A stretch of 64,000 nt of DNA from a gamma proteobacterium HIMB55 (lineage in GTDB: Bacteria; Pseudomonadota; Gammaproteobacteria; Pseudomonadales; Halieaceae). The position numbers were made by a program, and so were the translations under genes. Positions 16,123 to 25,153 of the stretch are shown piece by piece. The stretch's first letter is position 1, and the number at the start of each line of letters is the position of its first letter. Where the stretch lies: NCBI GenBank assembly GCA_000227505.4, contig AGIF02000001.1, positions 1,322,035-1,386,034 of the forward strand, given 5' to 3'. The notes under the pieces are model-generated. The model did no database searches. It was not told where the DNA came from and saw only the letters and a program-made list of their open reading frames with translations.

Positions 16123-17388
16123 GTGAAATTTTCGACTTACGCGCAACATTACAGCAGTGAAAGCGGCATCGTCCAGCTCATGCAGGATCTCACGATTGCA
16201 CCACCTCCTGGTGGCCGACTCTACCCCATGGGAGGAGGCAATCCCGCGCATATTCCCGAAGTGGAGGATGCGTTGAGACACATTGCGATCGAGGTGATAG
16301 CCGACACTGGAAGATTCGCGCAAATGATCGGTGATTATGATGCGCCTCAGGGTCATGAACGCTTCAGAGCAGCGCTCGCCGAGCGTCTTTCAACAATGTT
16401 TCAGAAGCCCCTCTCGGCCGAAAATATTGCCATCACAAATGGTAGTCAAGCGAGCTTTGAAGTGCTGTTTAATGCATTTGCAGGCGCATTTTCGGACGGA
16501 AACTGGCGTCACATAGAACTACCTATTGCCCCAGAATATGTGGGTTACAACGACATGGGTCGCCAGCCGCGACCTATTCTCAGATCGACCCCAGCACGCA
16601 TCGATCTCCTCGCTGACCAGCAGTTCAAGTACGGTATTGATCTCGATCGCTTCCATATCAGTCCAGAAACAAGCGGGGCCGTTTGCCTATCAAGACCGAC
16701 CAACCCCTCAGGTAATGTCGTAACCGATGCAGAGTTAGATGACGTGGCAAAAAAATGTGCCATCGCAGGTGTGCCTCTCATTATCGATGGTGCTTACGGA
16801 CTGCCCTTCCCCGGCATGATCTACACTCCGGCTACGCCGTTTTGGGACGACAACACCATTCTCTGTCTCAGTCTCTCAAAGCTCGGGCTGCCCGGTGTCA
16901 GAACCGGTATTGTCGTAGCCGCGCCAGAGGTTACGGAGTTGATCAGAAATGCGAATGCTATCAACGGTCTCGCCCCAACACGCGTCGGTCCAGAGCTTGT
17001 GCTTCCTCTACTAGCGAACGAACAGTTAGACGTGCTTTGCGAGCAGATAATCAAACCACACTATCTTCGGAAACAGGCCTATGCATTAGATAGCTTCCGA
17101 GAAGCTTCAAAAGATCTACCCATTCGGGTGCACAAGCCCGATGGCGCTATGTTCCTATGGGTTTGGTTCGAAAATCTCCCAGGAGGAACTCAGAAGCTTT
17201 ATGAAGCGGCCGCCAGCGAGGGTATTGTCACTGTCGCCGGACATCACTTCTTTCAGGGCTTGGCTACTGACTGGCAACACGCGAATGAGTGTTTGAGGGT
17301 CAACTACGCAGGTGACCCGGCAATAGTGCAGGAAGGCATAGGGCGTCTCGTCGCGATTGCGAGACGCCTGTATGAAACCGGTAATTAA
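16123..17388 (+). CDS. avtA: Valine-pyruvate aminotransferase (AvtA type)
   Basis: This is a PLP-dependent fold-type I aminotransferase of about 421 residues. The N-terminus KFSTYAQHYSSESGIVQLMQ and the motif PMGGGNPAHIPEV match AvtA, which transfers amino groups between alanine, valine and 2-oxoacids. The Schiff-base lysine is in LSLSKLGLPGVRTG, and the carboxylate-binding Arg in CLRVNYAG. I prefer GTG at 16123, where homology to AvtA begins. A GTG at 16093 would add ten unlikely residues. Its stop overlaps that of the convergent sat gene by 4 bases. It is divergent from tpiA. Confidence 0.88.
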   Translation: MKFSTYAQHYSSESGIVQLMQDLTIAPPPGGRLYPMGGGNPAHIPEVEDALRHIAIEVIADTGRFAQMIGDYDAPQGHERFRAALAERLSTMFQKPLSAENIAITNGSQASFEVLFNAFAGAFSDGNWRHIELPIAPEYVGYNDMGRQPRPILRSTPARIDLLADQQFKYGIDLDRFHISPETSGAVCLSRPTNPSGNVVTDAELDDVAKKCAIAGVPLIIDGAYGLPFPGMIYTPATPFWDDNTILCLSLSKLGLPGVRTGIVVAAPEVTELIRNANAINGLAPTRVGPELVLPLLANEQLDVLCEQIIKPHYLRKQAYALDSFREASKDLPIRVHKPDGAMFLWVWFENLPGGTQKLYEAAASEGIVTVAGHHFFQGLATDWQHANECLRVNYAGDPAIVQEGIGRLVAIARRLYETGN

Positions 17389-18575
17389 GCGTCCAGCGCC
17401 TGGTAGTAGTCCATCAGGATCTGTGCGACTTCAGGCCGAGAGAACTCGGGCGGTGGCGCAATACCCTGCCCCAGCATTTCGCGCACCTTGGTACCAGACA
17501 GCAGGATGAAGTCTTCTTTATGGTGATCAGGGGCGTCTTTCATCATAACCACTCGATCCAGCTTTTTACTGTAAGCCGTATGGTCCGCGCGATAAATCTC
17601 GATTTCCAGCGCGCCGCATGGCACGCGCTCGTCAAAGATAGTCTGTGCGTCAAAGCCACCGTAGTAATCGCCAACACCCGCGTGGTCCCGACCAACAATA
17701 AGCTCGGTACAACCCGCATTCTGTCTGAATAGCGCGTGCAAAACCGCTTCACGTGGTCCTGCATAGAGCATGTCAAAGCCGTAGCCGGTTACCATCACTG
17801 TATTCTCAGGAAAATAGTGATCGACCATCGTTCGAATCGCGTTGTCACGAACGTCCGCAGGAATATCGCCCGCCTTTAGCTTGCCCAACAACATGTGAAT
17901 AAGAATGCCATCGGCATCGAGATCCTGCATCGCCATGCGGCATAGCTCTTCGTGTGCCCGGTGCATTGGGTTTCGGGTTTGGAAAGCCACGACGCGCTGC
18001 CAACCGCGAGAGGCGATTTCCTCGCGTATCTCCATGGCCGTTCTGAAGGTTTCAGGAAAGTCCGCTTTAAAGTATGAGTAGTTCAGCACTTCGATCGGGC
18101 CTGATAGCAGCATGCGTCCTTGATTGTTGAACGTTGCAACGCCTGGATGCGCAGGGTCTTCGGTGCCAAAGATCTCACGCGTCATCAGCGACATATCCTC
18201 GTCCGACAGCGAATCGATGCCTGTCACGTCCATGACCGCCAATACGGGGTTACCGTCAACGTTAGGATCTCTCAGCGCTATGCGATCACCCACCTTGCCG
18301 GCAAATTCGGCGACCATATTGAGTACAGGAACGGGCCAAAAGAGGCCTTCAGTCGTTTTAAGTTCGCTGGCAACACTCATCGCATCATCACGATTCATAT
18401 AACCGGCCAAAGGCGTGAAATAGCCTGCGCCCAACATCACTGCGTTAGCAGCGGCTGCCGATGAAACCGTTATGGAAGGGAGCGTCGAGGCCTCTTCCTC
18501 AAGCGCCAACTCACGCTGATCCGATACGATTCTGGGTGTCAGTGCCTCTGCACCGTGGGGTTTGATAAGGCTCAT
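17385..18575 (-). CDS. sat: Sulfate adenylyltransferase (single-chain ATP sulfurylase)
   Basis: This 396-residue enzyme makes adenylylsulfate from sulfate and ATP. It has the signature HXXH-type motif in FQTRNPMHRAHEELC, and IVGRDHAGVGD in the second half, with a PUA-like N-terminal domain before it. It is the homo-oligomeric Sat form, not the CysD/CysN GTPase form of enteric bacteria. Start ATG at 18575 is preferred over TTG at 18593 because GAGAG lies just upstream. cysC follows the same direction 181 bases upstream, consistent with sulfate activation to PAPS. Its end overlaps convergent avtA by 4 bases. Confidence 0.94.
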   Translation of the reverse strand: MSLIKPHGAEALTPRIVSDQRELALEEEASTLPSITVSSAAAANAVMLGAGYFTPLAGYMNRDDAMSVASELKTTEGLFWPVPVLNMVAEFAGKVGDRIALRDPNVDGNPVLAVMDVTGIDSLSDEDMSLMTREIFGTEDPAHPGVATFNNQGRMLLSGPIEVLNYSYFKADFPETFRTAMEIREEIASRGWQRVVAFQTRNPMHRAHEELCRMAMQDLDADGILIHMLLGKLKAGDIPADVRDNAIRTMVDHYFPENTVMVTGYGFDMLYAGPREAVLHALFRQNAGCTELIVGRDHAGVGDYYGGFDAQTIFDERVPCGALEIEIYRADHTAYSKKLDRVVMMKDAPDHHKEDFILLSGTKVREMLGQGIAPPPEFSRPEVAQILMDYYQALDA

Positions 18576-18756
18576 ACTACTCTCTGTACTCAATATTTGA
18601 TTGTCTTTAAGTTTACTTTCCGCGTTGTCAGACCATGGCGGGCTTCGGAGGTTGGAAGTGCATCACCCCCACATTTATCTAGGGTGATTTACTAAACAAC
18701 TGCCTCACCGCCTACCGGCTTCCAGTCCACCGACTTACAGCCATCGCGAAGCTCGG

Positions 18757-19374
18757 TTACTTGGCAATAAGACCTCGGTCACGAAGCTGCTCGATGATTT
18801 GCGAAACTTCTTGCTCAAGGGTCTGCTGATCGGTCTGCAAGTGGATTTCAGGCGCTGTTGGCGCCTCATAGGGGTCATCAATGCCCGTAAAGTTTTTAAT
18901 TTCACCGGCTCGTGCTTTTTTGTAGAGGCCTTTGGGATCACGTGACTCCGCTGCTTCCAAGCTACAGTCGACAAAAACCTCAATAAACGCCATTCCCGCT
19001 TCCTCGTGGATCTGACGAACCAACTCGCGATCACGCAGATAAGGTGAGATAAAGCTTGAGAGCACAAGCACTCCGGAATCGACAAATAGCTTGGAAATTT
19101 CGCCCACTCGACGAATATTCTCTGCCCGATCCTCTTCGCTAAAGCCGAGATTTTTGTTGATGCCAAAGCGGACGTTGTCTCCGTCCAGCCGATAGCAAAG
19201 CACACCCATATCATGAAGAACGCCTTCAAGCGCCACAGCTACTGTGCTCTTACCGGAGCCCGAGAGCCCGGTGAACCAAAGGGTGGCACCGCGATGCCCA
19301 AGTAAGGTCGCTCGTTCTTCGCGCGTCACCTCGCCCTCGTGCCAGTGAATATTGGTCGCTTTCTGCTCTGTCAT
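18757..19374 (-). CDS. cysC: Adenylylsulfate kinase
   Basis: This 205-residue kinase phosphorylates APS to PAPS. Its P-loop is GLSGSGKST (residues 36-44), followed by the APS-binding region YRLDGDNVRFGINK and by FIEVFVDCSLEAAESRDPKGLYKKAR, all hallmark CysC segments. A perfect GGAGG precedes the ATG. With sat downstream in the same orientation, it completes sulfate activation. A LysR regulator of the YeiE/CysB-like type is divergent 92 bases away, a natural candidate for its control. Confidence 0.95.
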   Translation of the reverse strand: MTEQKATNIHWHEGEVTREERATLLGHRGATLWFTGLSGSGKSTVAVALEGVLHDMGVLCYRLDGDNVRFGINKNLGFSEEDRAENIRRVGEISKLFVDSGVLVLSSFISPYLRDRELVRQIHEEAGMAFIEVFVDCSLEAAESRDPKGLYKKARAGEIKNFTGIDDPYEAPTAPEIHLQTDQQTLEQEVSQIIEQLRDRGLIAK

Positions 19375-19466
19375 GTCTACCTCCGATTCGATGACCGGAT
19401 ATTAGAGGATGGCGCTTACAAATAAAAACGGTTTAAATGAGTAAAATCTATCGATTAATTTGATTT

Positions 19467-20351
19467 ATGCAGTACACACTCAAACAACTGACCGTGTTCA
19501 AAGCTGTGGCAGGTCTCCAGTCCACCACGGCCGCCGCACAGACCTTGGCTTTGTCACAATCGGCAGTGAGCTCCGCGATTCAGCAACTCGAACTGCAAAT
19601 CGGACAGAAGCTTTTCGACCGCGTCGGAAGGCAGCTAGTCCTCAATCGAGTGGGTGTGTCTCTATTACCCGCTGTCGATGATTTTCTAGCACACGCGGCA
19701 CGACTTGACTCGCAGCTGAGAGGCGAGGCAATCGCTGGCAGGATTTGCTTGGGCGCAAGCTTCACTATAGCAAACCACATTGTGGTTGATGCGATGGTCG
19801 ACTTCCAACGTGCCCACCCAAGCGTCGAAATTGAGATAAGCAGTGACAACTCACCGGGCATCATCGATTCCGTGGTTGCAGGGAGTGTTGATTTCGGACT
19901 CATTGAATCGTCCGTGGATGACCCTCGTATAGCGGTAGAACGATGGCTCGATGATGAACTTGTTGTCTTTGCAAGCCCCGAGCATCCCCTAGCGCGCAAG
20001 GGCCGACCTTCAGTCGATGACTTGGAACAGTCTCAGTGGGTATTAAGGGAGCTGGGATCAGGTGCTCGAACCGTGTTCAACGACACGTTCAGGACGACGC
20101 TTCCGTCCATAGAAATAGCCATGGAGTTTCGTCACAACGAACCGATAAAACGCGCCGTTGCAAAAGGCGTTGGTATTGGTTGCTTGTCTGCTCGTGTGCT
20201 CGAGCGAGAATTGATGGACGGAACACTGGTGTCACTTAAGATCCCACGTGAGCGCAAAATGCCGCGCCATCTCGCGATGATCAAACGCAAGGACAGCGTG
20301 CTGTCTGCGCCTGCAAGGGCCTTTTGGCGACAATGTCTAGCTATGCGCTAG
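19467..20351 (+). CDS. LysR-type regulator (YeiE/CysB-like)
   Basis: This 294-residue protein has the N-terminal helix-turn-helix QYTLKQLTVFKAVAG with the recognition segment LALSQSAVSSAIQQLE, followed by a periplasmic-binding-like effector domain. The start and FDRVGRQLVLNRVG resemble the YeiE subgroup, whose E. coli member responds to sulfite. It is divergent from cysC-sat, so control of sulfate activation is plausible but unproved. The next gene, an FMN reductase, follows after 45 bases on the same strand. Confidence 0.85.
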   Translation: MQYTLKQLTVFKAVAGLQSTTAAAQTLALSQSAVSSAIQQLELQIGQKLFDRVGRQLVLNRVGVSLLPAVDDFLAHAARLDSQLRGEAIAGRICLGASFTIANHIVVDAMVDFQRAHPSVEIEISSDNSPGIIDSVVAGSVDFGLIESSVDDPRIAVERWLDDELVVFASPEHPLARKGRPSVDDLEQSQWVLRELGSGARTVFNDTFRTTLPSIEIAMEFRHNEPIKRAVAKGVGIGCLSARVLERELMDGTLVSLKIPRERKMPRHLAMIKRKDSVLSAPARAFWRQCLAMR

Positions 20352-20396
20352 GTGCCTCAGTATCATGCCCAGCTTTAGTGAAAACGGAACGCAAGC

Positions 20397-21005
20397 ATGC
20401 ACGTAGCCATCATCGTAGGAAGCCACAGAAGAGATTCCCAGAGCGCCAAGGTCGGGCGTTTTTTGCAGGAACAAATCGAGTCGCTAGGTGATCACAGCTG
20501 CTGGACCTGCGACCTTGGTAAGAACCCCTTGCCGATGTGGGATGAAGAAATTGGCTCTGACGCAGCACACTGGGCGCCATTAAATGAGGTTAACGACCAG
20601 CTAAAAGCCGCAGAGGCCATCATTGTCATTGCACCCGAGTGGCATGGCATGGTTCCCGCAGCGCTCAAGAATTTTTTCTTGGTTTGCAACGGAACCGTGT
20701 TAGCACATAAGCCTGCGCTGGCCGTTGGCGTATCTGTGGGTCCCGGGGGCACCTACCCCATCTCCGAATTGCGGCTTAGCAGCTATAAGAACAATCGTAT
20801 GTGCTACCTGCCTGAGCATCTCATTGTTCGAAATTGCATGATTGTTATGAACGAAGACACAACCGCAAATGATGAAGGCGAGCACAGCTATGTATCAGAG
20901 CGAAGTCTTTATTGCGTGAAGCAGCTTGCCGCCTACAGCGATGCACTAAAACAGGTGCGCGCATCAGGCGCCGCTGATTTGGAGCCCTACCCCAACGGCA
21001 TGTAA
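20397..21005 (+). CDS. NAD(P)H-dependent FMN reductase family protein
   Basis: This is a 202-residue flavodoxin-like protein. The phosphate-binding loop GSHRRDSQSAKV near the N-terminus and IVIAPEWHGMVPAALKNFF are standard for the NADPH-dependent FMN reductase family (SsuE/ChrR-like). These enzymes reduce FMN, quinones or metal ions in the cytosol. It follows the LysR gene on the same strand. A link with sulfonate use (SsuE) would fit the sulfur neighbours, but no ssuD-type gene is present, so I leave the substrate open. Confidence 0.8.
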   Translation: MHVAIIVGSHRRDSQSAKVGRFLQEQIESLGDHSCWTCDLGKNPLPMWDEEIGSDAAHWAPLNEVNDQLKAAEAIIVIAPEWHGMVPAALKNFFLVCNGTVLAHKPALAVGVSVGPGGTYPISELRLSSYKNNRMCYLPEHLIVRNCMIVMNEDTTANDEGEHSYVSERSLYCVKQLAAYSDALKQVRASGAADLEPYPNGM

Positions 21006-21148
21006 GCGGCATTTAGAGGTGTGTAAGTGGATCGGCAGCGCTAACCTGCAACGGTTCAAGCGATCAGCGTTGCGCTAAATTCGCTTGAGACTATCGCTGG
21101 TGTCGGCACCCCAATTCTTTTGCGGCACCCGCATAGCACCTTTGACTA

Positions 21149-21613
21149 CTAGCCCAGGCTCTTGTAGCCACCTCCAAAGAAAAGAAGGGGTTCACCATCT
21201 ACCGATGTGAACGCTTCAATCTCACCAACAATAATGTGGTGATCGCCACCGGCATGAATCGCATTCGTGCGACACGAGAAGGTAGCCAAGGCGCCTGAGA
21301 TCAGAGGTGTCCCCCGCTCGTCTCGTGTAAGGTCTGTTGCCTCAACTTGATGATCCATTGAGCGTGCATAACGGTTTGATAAAGCCTCTTGGGAGCGCTG
21401 AAGCACGGAAATACCGTAGCGATCACACTGCGTGAATTGATCAAAACAGTCTGAGGTGTTTTGGATACTCCACAACACGAGCGCGGGCGCAAGTGATACC
21501 GCAGCAAACGAATTGACCGTCATCCCAATAGGTCCCTCGCTTGACTCCGTCGTCAAGACACAGACACCAGTTGCAAACTGTCCCAGCGTGTTTCTAAGCT
21601 CTCGTGTATCCAA
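21149..21613 (-). CDS. Flavin reductase (HpaC/FMN-binding split-barrel type)
   Basis: This 154-residue protein opens with RELRNTLGQFATGVCVLTT and contains GMTVNSFAAVSLAPALVLW, both hallmarks of the flavin-reductase-like FMN-binding family. The HAGGDHHIIVGEIEAF segment carries the conserved histidine and the GE motif. Members reduce FMN or FAD with NAD(P)H and hand it to a monooxygenase or halogenase. The start codon is TTG at 21613, the only one that fits the family N-terminus. It is not beside the halogenase genes 15 kb away, but a cell with flavin-dependent halogenases needs such a reductase. Confidence 0.85.
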   Translation of the reverse strand: MDTRELRNTLGQFATGVCVLTTESSEGPIGMTVNSFAAVSLAPALVLWSIQNTSDCFDQFTQCDRYGISVLQRSQEALSNRYARSMDHQVEATDLTRDERGTPLISGALATFSCRTNAIHAGGDHHIIVGEIEAFTSVDGEPLLFFGGGYKSLG

Positions 21614-21842
21614 AGTACGCCCCTTATTTACAGCGTGAGATTATCATCGGAGAAGCGCAATTAAGGCGTCCTTTTAGGGTAACTAACCCATCGTCCAGAT
21701 GGCCTATAACCAACCAGTACGCAGTCGCGAGGGCGACGGCTCATTTCGAGTGCACGTTTGGGCGAAGACCATCACTAAAATCACGTTTGTGCATATAAAA
21801 AAGCGACAGAAAATCGGCACTGTGACAACTGTAGCCTGTAAG

Positions 21843-21857
21843 TTTACGCACCGTAAA
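21843..21857. promoter_or_regulatory. Dyad TTTACG-N3-CGTAAA, possible operator
   Basis: This is a perfect 6-3-6 inverted repeat about 40 bases upstream of the putative -35 of the isovaleryl-CoA dehydrogenase gene. The half-sites resemble those I recall for MerR-type regulators of leucine degradation (LiuR). No such regulator is encoded in this window. Confidence 0.35.
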
Positions 21858-21894
21858 TTTATCACCGCTTCAAAGATGTCGTGTAAGAGATAGA

Positions 21895-21922
21895 TTGACA
21901 GCAATAAATCTCGGCCTAAGCT
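21895..21922 (+). promoter_or_regulatory. Sigma-70 promoter of isovaleryl-CoA dehydrogenase
   Basis: TTGACA at 21895-21900 and TAAGCT at 21917-21922, spaced 16 bases, lie 53 bases before the start codon. The -35 is a perfect match and the -10 is moderate. Confidence 0.5.
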
Positions 21923-21974
21923 GAGGGCCGCACACATTGGGTACTTTTTCCCCTGCTATTAGGTAGTAATTGCC

Positions 21975-23144
21975 ATGACTAATCCCTTGAAAAGTCTAAA
22001 CCACGGATTGAGTGAGGAGCTGAACATGCTCCGCGACACGACGCGGCAGTTTGTTGAGAATGAACTGATGCCGATTGCAGACGAGGTGGATGCATCAAAT
22101 GACTTCCCGCATCACCTCTGGCAAAAAATGGGTGAGCTTGGCCTATTAGGAATCACTGTGGACGAGCGGTTTGGCGGATCAGCAATGGGCTATCTCGCGC
22201 ATATCATCGTACTTGAGGAAATCAGCCGCGCCTCCGCGAGTGTCGGCCTCTCCTACGGCGCGCACTCAAATCTCTGCGTAAACCAGCTACAGCGGAACGG
22301 CACGGAAAGCCAAAAAGAAAAATATTTACCCGACCTCTGCTCCGGGGCAAAAGTCGGTGCGCTCGCCATGAGCGAGCCCAGTGCTGGCTCCGATGTCGTT
22401 AGTATGAAACTTCGCGCTGAGCGACAAGGCGATCACTTCATCTTAAACGGCAACAAGATGTGGATTACCAACGGCCCCGACGCTGACACCTATATCATCT
22501 ATGCAAAAACAGAGCCTGAGGCGGGATCTCGCGGCATTACTGCCTTTATCGTCGAGCGCGGTTTTCCTGGTTTCTCGCAAGGAAAAAAACTCGATAAATT
22601 AGGTATGCGTGGCTCCAATACAGCAGAACTCATCTTTGAAGATTGCCCGGTGCCTGTCGAGAATGTACTTGGCGAAATCAATGCTGGGGTTGCAGTGCTC
22701 ATGTCAGGACTCGACTACGAGCGCGCAGTGCTCTCGGGCGGCCCCGTTGGGATTATGCAGGCGTGTCTCGATACGGTTGTACCCTACGTTCATGAACGAA
22801 AGCAGTTCGAGCAACCCATAGGCGAGTTTCAGCTCATCCAAGGAAAGCTTGCGGATATGTATGCCTCTACGGCTGCATGTCGTGCCTACCTTTACGAAGT
22901 CGGTCGTGCGCTTGATCGAGGTGAGGATAGCCGAAAAGACGCAGCTGCCGTCATCTTGTACACCGCGGAGGCCGCGACAAAAGCTGCGCTCGATGCGATA
23001 CAAATTTTGGGTGGCAATGGCTACACCATGGATTATCCCACGGGTCGTTTCTTACGGGATGCAAAGCTCTACGAGATTGGTGCAGGAACCTCTGAGGTAC
23101 GCCGCATGCTTATCGGTCGTGAAATATTTCAAGAGACGGCTTGA
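21975..23144 (+). CDS. ivd: Isovaleryl-CoA dehydrogenase
   Basis: This 389-residue acyl-CoA dehydrogenase has the family motifs [26 protein letters not shown] and, near the C-terminus, [13 protein letters not shown] followed by [15 protein letters not shown]. The catalytic glutamate is at the isovaleryl-CoA dehydrogenase position, in [16 protein letters not shown], rather than in the C-terminal loop of straight-chain enzymes. It would oxidise isovaleryl-CoA to 3-methylcrotonyl-CoA in leucine breakdown, passing electrons to ETF. The usual partners (methylcrotonyl-CoA carboxylase, hydratase, lyase) are not beside it. Confidence 0.9.
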   Translation: MTNPLKSLNHGLSEELNMLRDTTRQFVENELMPIADEVDASNDFPHHLWQKMGELGLLGITVDERFGGSAMGYLAHIIVLEEISRASASVGLSYGAHSNLCVNQLQRNGTESQKEKYLPDLCSGAKVGALAMSEPSAGSDVVSMKLRAERQGDHFILNGNKMWITNGPDADTYIIYAKTEPEAGSRGITAFIVERGFPGFSQGKKLDKLGMRGSNTAELIFEDCPVPVENVLGEINAGVAVLMSGLDYERAVLSGGPVGIMQACLDTVVPYVHERKQFEQPIGEFQLIQGKLADMYASTAACRAYLYEVGRALDRGEDSRKDAAAVILYTAEAATKAALDAIQILGGNGYTMDYPTGRFLRDAKLYEIGAGTSEVRRMLIGREIFQETA

Positions 23145-23219
23145 ATAGTGGGCAAGGGTCCCTTTTTGATCCGTTAAAAAGCGCAACAACAACGAAGAGC
23201 AATGATACAACCCAGAGCG

Positions 23220-23225
23220 TATAAT
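23220..23225 (+). promoter_or_regulatory. TATAAT -10 element of the DAHP synthase gene
   Basis: A perfect TATAAT lies 41 bases before the GTG start. The -35 region is weak. No TrpR- or TyrR-type operator is obvious around it. Confidence 0.5.
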
Positions 23226-23266
23226 GCGCCGGTACGTAAAGCCAAACCCGCTAGCTAGGAGTATTT

Positions 23267-24313
23267 GTGTCCACCCAAGACGTGTCTACCATCGACGATG
23301 TTCGAATCGATGGCATCAACGACCTCGTTTCTCCAAATGAGATTATTACCAATTACCCTGTGCCTGCCGAAACCGCAGAACTCATCGAGGCGACACGGAG
23401 CCGCATTTCTAACATTATGCGCGGCGAAGACCCTCGCTTGCTCGTGGTCATTGGGCCCTGCTCGATACACGACGCGGATGCAGCATTGGAGTACGCACAG
23501 AAATTGATGCATGTCCGTAACCAATACGCCGATAAGCTTGAAGTGGTCATGCGCACCTATTTTGAAAAACCCCGCACTAGCCTTGGCTGGAAGGGTTACA
23601 TAAATGACCCATTCTTGAACGGCAGTTTCAAGATCAACGAAGGGCTGGCGCTAGCGCGCGAGCTGCTACTCACCATAAACAATATGGGCTTACCTACCGC
23701 TGGTGAGTTTTTAGATGCGATCACACCGCAGTACGTTGCCGATCTTATGTCCTGGGGTGCAATCGGCGCACGAACCACGGAAAGTCAGGTCCATCGCCAA
23801 CTCGCGTCAGGGCTCTCCTGCCCTGTCGGATTCAAAAATGGAACCGAGGGGAACGTCCAGATTGCGGTTGACGCTATCAGAGCGGCCGGCGCAAGCCATC
23901 ATTTTCTATCCGTAACAAAAACGGGAACAGCCGCTATTGTCAAAACGGCGGGCAATCCCGATTGTCACTTGATCCTGCGCGGCGGGCTGAAACCCAATTA
24001 TGATGCGGCTAGCGTCCGAGAAGCTGAGCTCTTACTGGAAAATGCGGGACTGACATCAGGCTTGATGGTGGATTGCAGCCACGCAAACAGTCAGAAGGAC
24101 CACGCAAAACAAATCGGCGTGTGTAAGAGCATTGTCGACCAACGACGCGAAGGGTCATCAGCAATCAAAGGCGTCATGATTGAAAGCCATCTCGTGGGTG
24201 GCAATCAACCTATCGCAGCACCCGACGAATTGGCATACGGGAAAAGTATTACCGATGCCTGTCTGGGATGGGCGGACAGCGAGATGCTTCTAGAGGCGCT
24301 TGCGAACGGTTGA
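23267..24313 (+). CDS. aroG: 3-deoxy-7-phosphoheptulonate synthase (class I)
   Basis: This 348-residue enzyme condenses phosphoenolpyruvate and erythrose-4-phosphate as the first step of aromatic amino-acid synthesis. Family motifs include LLVVIGPCSIHD, MRTYFEKPRTSLGWKGYIND, GARTTESQVHRQLASG and MVDCSHANSQKDH. It is the class I AroF/G/H type with the N-terminal feedback extension. Start is GTG at 23267 with AGGAG five bases upstream. The particular isozyme (Phe-, Tyr- or Trp-sensitive) cannot be told from sequence by eye. It stands alone. Confidence 0.93.
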   Translation: MSTQDVSTIDDVRIDGINDLVSPNEIITNYPVPAETAELIEATRSRISNIMRGEDPRLLVVIGPCSIHDADAALEYAQKLMHVRNQYADKLEVVMRTYFEKPRTSLGWKGYINDPFLNGSFKINEGLALARELLLTINNMGLPTAGEFLDAITPQYVADLMSWGAIGARTTESQVHRQLASGLSCPVGFKNGTEGNVQIAVDAIRAAGASHHFLSVTKTGTAAIVKTAGNPDCHLILRGGLKPNYDAASVREAELLLENAGLTSGLMVDCSHANSQKDHAKQIGVCKSIVDQRREGSSAIKGVMIESHLVGGNQPIAAPDELAYGKSITDACLGWADSEMLLEALANG

Positions 24314-24379
24314 GGAACTCACCCACATCTACAGCGCTAATTCGGACGCACGAAACGCTTCCTGCTCCCTAGCGAAAAA

Positions 24380-25045
24380 CTATGGAAACGCTGGCGCAGT
24401 GATAGGACCGTCAGGCTCGTCAGATTCAATGAGTTCGATAATCGGCTGATTAAATCCACGTTTTAGGCCTGCCAGCGACCGACGGTTCTTGCCCATCATG
24501 GGCGCGGCGACTTGGAGTCCCAGCTCCTCGAGTGTATCGAGAGTACCGATCGCATCGACGACCTCAAGTTCAAGAGCGCGATCTGCGGTCAAACGCTCGC
24601 CTGTCAGCAAGGCTGCCCGTATTGCAGTGGGACTTAACTTGCTACAAACGAGCTCGTTCATGCGCACCGTCAGCGTCATGTTGAGGTCGACCTCAGGAAG
24701 ACAGAAAAAACCTCTGTCATCTCTCATAACGCTGTAATCCGATGCCAAGACAATCATGGCGCCCAAACCAAACGCGTGGCCAGTGACAAGGGACACCACG
24801 GGGAACGGCGCGTCCAGAACACGCGCAAGAACACGCATGCACAGCTCGGTGAATTCCTTGTCACCGCTCGCCATCAAATATTCCAAGTCTAGCCCCTGAC
24901 TGAAGTTCTTTCCCTCACCGGACAGTAAGAGAATCTGGCACTCCTCGTCCGCGATAGCATTCGAAATTGCCTCATCAAACTGCCCGAGCGTCTCAGGGTT
25001 AAAGCGACCCTCTCCCACAAACTGGTGGCGGTGAATAGCAGGCAT
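24380..25045 (-). CDS. Enoyl-CoA hydratase/isomerase family protein
   Basis: This is a 221-residue crotonase-fold protein when started at the ATG at 25045 (MPAIHRHQ), where the domain begins. A longer frame to 25135 would overlap the divergent transaldolase promoter. Oxyanion segments are NFSQGLDLEYL and TGHAFGLGAMIVLASDY. The usual GCEL glutamate position reads GAMI, and CLPEVDLNM retains one acid. This pattern fits an isomerase or other non-hydratase member more than a classical hydratase. It has no same-strand partner. Confidence 0.75.
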   Translation of the reverse strand: MPAIHRHQFVGEGRFNPETLGQFDEAISNAIADEECQILLLSGEGKNFSQGLDLEYLMASGDKEFTELCMRVLARVLDAPFPVVSLVTGHAFGLGAMIVLASDYSVMRDDRGFFCLPEVDLNMTLTVRMNELVCSKLSPTAIRAALLTGERLTADRALELEVVDAIGTLDTLEELGLQVAAPMMGKNRRSLAGLKRGFNQPIIELIESDEPDGPITAPAFP

Positions 25046-25153
25046 AAAAACATTCTCTCGACTAAAATATCTCTGCGTAAATACTACAGGATGCACACCG
25101 CGTTGCGGTAAACTTTGCATAACAAAACGAATCAAAAACCACTGGGGGAATAC

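Larger units (their letters stand above)
21614..21974. other. Divergent control region between flavin reductase and isovaleryl-CoA dehydrogenase
   Basis: This is a 361-base stretch without a gene. It contains a dyad TTTACG-CAC-CGTAAA at 21843-21857 and a good sigma-70 promoter for the rightward gene (listed separately). The rest is unremarkable. Confidence 0.6.

Noticed and set aside
18735-19229. 164-codon minus-strand open frame overlapping cysC
   Set aside because: Different frame of the cysC region; cysC itself is intact, so this is not evidence of a frameshift.
25046-25135. N-terminal extension of the crotonase gene at 24.4-25.0 kb
   Set aside because: The extension lacks family similarity and would overlap the transaldolase promoter; ATG at 25045 fits the domain start.
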